Origin: Caldilineae bacterium
GTDB lineage: Bacteria; Chloroflexota; Anaerolineae; J102
Length of the DNA: 8,433 bases
Direction of reading: 5' to 3'
Assembly: GCA_011176555.1 (NCBI GenBank)
Contig: DUEF01000048.1
Location: 1 to 8,433, forward strand
The position numbers and the translations under genes were made by a program. Of the stretch, positions 5,576 through 8,433 are shown one piece after another. Below the pieces are notes generated by a model. It ran no database searches, was not told where the DNA came from, and saw only the letters and a program-made list of their open reading frames with translations. The stretch's first letter is position 1. Each line of letters begins with the position of its first letter.

Positions 5576-8176
5576 GTGAATAGACCGGTTTGCGGCAATG
5601 CACTCATCGTGCTAGGATGCTATCCGGCTTACGATCATTTTCCATCCGCACAAGGGACAACGCATGAAAAAGAAAAACTCCGCGGCGTCAAGCGCCAGGA
5701 CATCCAGTACGATTTCGATCTCTACCGGGAGAAAGTTCCCATCCGTGGCGTTGCTGACGCCTACTTGAGCGTGGTCGATCTGTGGCCGGAGGAGGCGCAC
5801 GACACGATCATGTTCGTGCATGGCTACGCCGGCGTGCTGGAATCATGGGAGTTCCAGATCAATCATTTTGTGAACCAGGGCTACCGCGTGGTGGCGCCAG
5901 ACTTGCGCGGGCACGGCCAGAGCGACGCGCCCTTCACCAATTACACGATGGACGAGATGGTGGACGATCTGCAAGCCATCGTCGAAACGCTGAATCTGCC
6001 CGAACGCTTTGTGCTCGTCGCCCACTCGTTCGGCGGCGCCATCGCCGTCGAATACGCCAACGCCCACCCGGAGCGGCTTTCTAAATTGGTGCTGATCGCC
6101 ACTGCCGGCGAATTCCCGTTACCCAAATCCGCCCAGCGACTGCTAAAAATGCCGTTGCGGACGTTGCAACCTTTCTGGCGCTACCGCCCCAAGTGGGATG
6201 CCGAATTGCACGTAATGAAACGCATGGCCGCCAACAACATGCAGCATTGGCAGGGCTGGTCGCTGATGCGCAACATCACCACGCCCACACTGGTCATGAT
6301 CGGAGCCAAGGATTTCTACTTCCCGCGTGATGTCTTCGAGGAGGTCGGGCGGGCGATCCCCAATGCTGAAGTCTACGATGTGGGCGCGTCGAAACACAAG
6401 GTGCAGTTGGAACGGCACGAGGCCGCCAACCGCGCCATCGAACGGTTTATCACCGGCGACGAGCGCCGCACCTGGCGCTCGACAACCCCAAAATCACAGC
6501 GCCTCAAACATCGCCCGTGGATCAGGAATTACAGCAAAGAGACGCCCGCCACCGTCCCCATCCCCCGCCGCACCTTGCCGGAATTCCTGGAAAGCGCCGC
6601 TGGTTGGGTTCCCAAGCGCGCGGCCACGGTTTTCTTCGGCAACAAACTCACCTACGAACAGCTCAACCAACAGGTGAATCAATTCGCCAACGTCTTGCAT
6701 GGCATGGGCGTGCGGCCCGGTGACCGCGTGGCTGTGGCGCTGCCCAACATGCCGCAGTTGATCATCGCCTATTACGCCATTCTCAAGATCGGCGGCGTGG
6801 TGGTGTTGCCCAACCCCGAGGCCGACAGCGCCCAGATGCTGTCCGAAATCAGCCAAACGAAGCCCAAAGTCGTCATCACATTGCGAAGCAATCGGCGTCT
6901 GACGGAAGCTATTCGCGGCTCGACCTCTGCGGAGCACATCATTTTGGCGGATATCCGGTCTACCTTGTCATCCGTCACCTTCAAACGGCTGATGACGCAG
7001 TGGGATGTGGATGACAGCGAGATGGATGGCGAGGATTGGCAAGCGCCGGGGCTGGCGATGAACGCCCTGTTGCAGGACGCGCCCGTCGCCGCGCCGCGCG
7101 TGACCGTGGCCCCGGATGATCTGGCTGCCATCCTGTTCACCAGCGGCACAACCGAAGCGCCCAAAGGCGTGTGCCTGACGCACTACAACCTGGTCGCCAA
7201 CACCGTGCAAACCCGCCATTGGCTGGGACATCTAGCCTACGGCAAACAGGTTTGTCTGGCCGCGATCCCCCTGGTGCACAGCTACGGCATGACGAACGCC
7301 ATGAACATCCCCATCGCCATGGGCGCCACCATCGTTCTGTTGCCGGTGTTCGAAGTGCAGCAAGTGCTGGAACACATCAGTTTGCATCGCCCCACCATTT
7401 TCCCTGGCGTCCCACCGATGTACTCGGCCCTGATGCGCGCGCCCGATGTGCGCTCTTACGGCCTATCCTCCATCCGCGCCTGCATCAGCGGCGCCGCACC
7501 GCTCCCCATCGAGGCGCAAGAAGCCTTCGAGAAGCTGACGCGCGGCCGCCTGGTGGAGGGCTACGGCCTGACCGAAGCGTCGCCCGTGACCCACGCCAAC
7601 CCCCTCGAAGGCGTGCGCAAGACCGGTTCCATCGGCGTTCCGATCCCCAACACCGACGCCAAGATCGTCGATATGTTCAGCGGTGAGGACTTGCCGCCCG
7701 GCCAGATCGGGGAACTGCTGGTGAAGGGGCCGCAGGTGATGGCGGGGTACTGGCATCCCAAAGGCGGGATCGACCGGGAGACCACCGATGCCGTGCTGAA
7801 GGATGGCTGGCTGGATACGGGCGATGTGGCGGTGCGCGATGACGATGGCTATTTCCGCATCATCAGCCGCCGACGCGACACGATCATGATGGGCGACTAC
7901 AGCGTTTACCCGCGAGATGTGGAGGAAGTGATCTACGAGAACAACAAGGTGATGGAGGTGGCGGTGGTCGGGATCGGCACAGAGGGCGAGGAACAGAAAA
8001 TCAAGGCGTTTGTCGTGCCCCGGCCGGGTTCAGAGCTTTCGCAGGAGGAGATCATGGCGCTGTGCGAACGCCGCCTGGAGTCGTATGAGATTCCGTGGGA
8101 GATCGAATTCCGAGAAGCGTTGCCCAAATCGTTCATCGGCAAGGTGTTACGGCGAGTGTTGGTGAGCGAGCAATGA
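5576..8176 (+). CDS. Alpha/beta hydrolase fused to AMP-forming acyl ligase
   Basis: An 866-residue cytosolic two-domain enzyme. Residues about 36-295 are an alpha/beta hydrolase: oxyanion region VHGYAG (81-86), nucleophile elbow AHSFGG with Ser151, probable acid Asp246 (GAKDFYFP) and base His274 (SKHKVQLER). Residues about 313-866 form a full-length ANL-superfamily ligase. It shows P-loop FTSGTTEAPKG (521-531), EGYGLTEASP (661-670), GWLDTGD (744-750), the hinge/A8 region RRRDTIMMGDYSVYPRDVEE (765-784) and the C-terminal catalytic lysine Lys856 in PKSFIGKVLRR. It resembles fatty-acyl-CoA ligases. A plausible reaction is hydrolysis of an ester or thioester followed by acyl-adenylate/acyl-CoA formation; the substrate is unknown. 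The start is uncertain. GTG 5576 is in frame with GAGG (5564-5567) 8 bases ahead, but residues 1-34 do not look like hydrolase sequence. A better-looking ATG at 5664 is one frame off. Confidence 0.9.
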   Translation: MNRPVCGNALIVLGCYPAYDHFPSAQGTTHEKEKLRGVKRQDIQYDFDLYREKVPIRGVADAYLSVVDLWPEEAHDTIMFVHGYAGVLESWEFQINHFVNQGYRVVAPDLRGHGQSDAPFTNYTMDEMVDDLQAIVETLNLPERFVLVAHSFGGAIAVEYANAHPERLSKLVLIATAGEFPLPKSAQRLLKMPLRTLQPFWRYRPKWDAELHVMKRMAANNMQHWQGWSLMRNITTPTLVMIGAKDFYFPRDVFEEVGRAIPNAEVYDVGASKHKVQLERHEAANRAIERFITGDERRTWRSTTPKSQRLKHRPWIRNYSKETPATVPIPRRTLPEFLESAAGWVPKRAATVFFGNKLTYEQLNQQVNQFANVLHGMGVRPGDRVAVALPNMPQLIIAYYAILKIGGVVVLPNPEADSAQMLSEISQTKPKVVITLRSNRRLTEAIRGSTSAEHIILADIRSTLSSVTFKRLMTQWDVDDSEMDGEDWQAPGLAMNALLQDAPVAAPRVTVAPDDLAAILFTSGTTEAPKGVCLTHYNLVANTVQTRHWLGHLAYGKQVCLAAIPLVHSYGMTNAMNIPIAMGATIVLLPVFEVQQVLEHISLHRPTIFPGVPPMYSALMRAPDVRSYGLSSIRACISGAAPLPIEAQEAFEKLTRGRLVEGYGLTEASPVTHANPLEGVRKTGSIGVPIPNTDAKIVDMFSGEDLPPGQIGELLVKGPQVMAGYWHPKGGIDRETTDAVLKDGWLDTGDVAVRDDDGYFRIISRRRDTIMMGDYSVYPRDVEEVIYENNKVMEVAVVGIGTEGEEQKIKAFVVPRPGSELSQEEIMALCERRLESYEIPWEIEFREALPKSFIGKVLRRVLVSEQ
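5590..5618 (+). promoter_or_regulatory. Candidate promoter for the hydrolase-ligase gene
   Basis: TTGCGG at 5590-5595 and TAGGAT at 5613-5618 are spaced by exactly 17 bases. TG at 5610-5611 provides an extended -10 (TGCTAGGAT). Transcription would start near 5625, inside the N-terminal codons of the GTG 5576 reading. This argues that the real start is farther downstream, near 5664. The -35 match is weak (3 of 6) and the -10 match is 4 of 6. Confidence 0.4.
5652..5657 (+). promoter_or_regulatory. RBS before ATG 5664, out of frame with the hydrolase
   Basis: AAGGGA lies 6 bases before ATG 5664, a well-placed ribosome site. From that ATG the frame reads MKKKNSAASS and stops after about 34 codons. 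Adding one A to the run at 5667-5671 would instead give MKKEKLRGVKRQDIQYDF and continue into the hydrolase. It therefore probably marks the ancestral start. Confidence 0.45.
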
Positions 8177-8217
8177 TCAATGATTAAAGATGTAACTACT
8201 AAGGTAGCAAGTGCGGC

Positions 8218-8433
8218 TCAACGGCAGCTTTTTGGGGGCGTCTGTTTGCGCCGCCCTCGCTTCTTGACCAGCGGCGGTAGCGGGGGAGGATTAGCGGCCA
8301 GGCCTTGCTGGATGATGGCGTCGTACCGGCGCTCGAAGGCTTGAAGCTGCTCAGGCCGGAGTGCGATGCGTTGCTTGAGCCACGGCTTCCTTGATTTCCA
8401 GAAGCAATGCGCTCATCGCTTCCGCCCAATCCT
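8218..8433 (-). pseudogene. IS66-family transposase fragment, frameshifted
   Basis: Read on the minus strand from the right edge, one frame gives DWAEAMSALLLEIKEAVAQA and stops at TGA 8353-8351. The next frame, overlapping it, gives ALRPEQLQAFERRYDAIIQQ, then GLAANPPPLPPLVKKRGRRK and QTPPK, and stops at 8220-8218. Together these match the central stretch of IS66-type DDE transposases (WAxxMxxLLLEIK, then PEQLxxFExRYDALLxxGLAANPP and KRGRPKQSPxKNLLDRL). About one inserted base near 8357-8366 explains the first shift. After QTPPK the expected NLLDRL is lost by another shift (a neighbouring frame reads KLPLSRT). The fragment runs off the right edge, so how much of the element remains is unknown. 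No terminal inverted repeat is visible. The 41 bases between the ligase stop and this fragment hold no recognisable signal. Confidence 0.75.

Noticed and set aside
8171..8190. Short direct repeat (AATGAT twice) around the ligase stop codon, as an insertion target duplication
   Set aside because: Six bases adjacent to each other with no element between them; expected by chance in AT-rich sequence.
8199..8429. Minus-strand 76-codon open frame at the right end as a gene
   Set aside because: Its Ser/Gly/Arg-rich product has no family resemblance; the other two minus-strand frames show the IS66 transposase pattern instead.

Overview
The window holds a GC-rich bacterial locus. It reads as a membrane ABC exporter operon with its own two-component system, followed by a large lipid-metabolism fusion gene and an insertion-sequence remnant. 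No ribosomal or tRNA gene is present to fix the taxon. High GC, core genes starting without a Shine-Dalgarno (SD) sequence, and MNT-type nucleotidyltransferase and small DUF-type gene pairs scattered through operons all suggest a filamentous Chloroflexota (Anaerolineae/Caldilineae-like). That placement is inference and only moderately secure.

Layout, left to right. (1) 1-98: the last codons of an ABC exporter ATPase. (2) 117-493, minus strand: a minimal nucleotidyltransferase (MntA-like antitoxin family) with an intact active-site region but a one-base frameshift near its N-terminus. It sits between the ATPase and its permeases. (3) 556-3047: two ABC-2 permeases overlapping by ATGA. (4) 3161-4369: a multi-pass NarL/LiaS-type histidine kinase. 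(5) 4385-4877: two small overlapping genes, DUF4258-like and DUF2283-like, with strong SD sites and lower GC. (6) 4907-5560: the NarL/LuxR response regulator that is presumably the kinase's partner. (7) 5576-8176: an alpha/beta hydrolase fused to a complete AMP-forming acyl ligase, with an ambiguous 5' end. (8) 8218-8433, minus strand: a decayed IS66-type transposase fragment.

Working together, the ATPase, two permeases, kinase and regulator match the gene set of linearmycin-resistance-type systems (LnrJK-LnrLMN of Bacillus subtilis). In those, a NarL-family kinase/regulator pair senses a membrane-active compound and induces the exporter. Here the set has been split twice by small toxin-antitoxin-like genes, once between ATPase and permease and once between kinase and regulator. 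The hydrolase-ligase fusion has a candidate promoter of its own. It would couple release of an acyl group to its activation, but its substrate cannot be read from sequence.

The points most worth a second look are the hydrolase-ligase fusion and its unclear start, the small-gene pair between kinase and regulator, and the frameshifted nucleotidyltransferase inside the exporter operon. I see no CRISPR array, RNA gene, integrase or complete mobile element.
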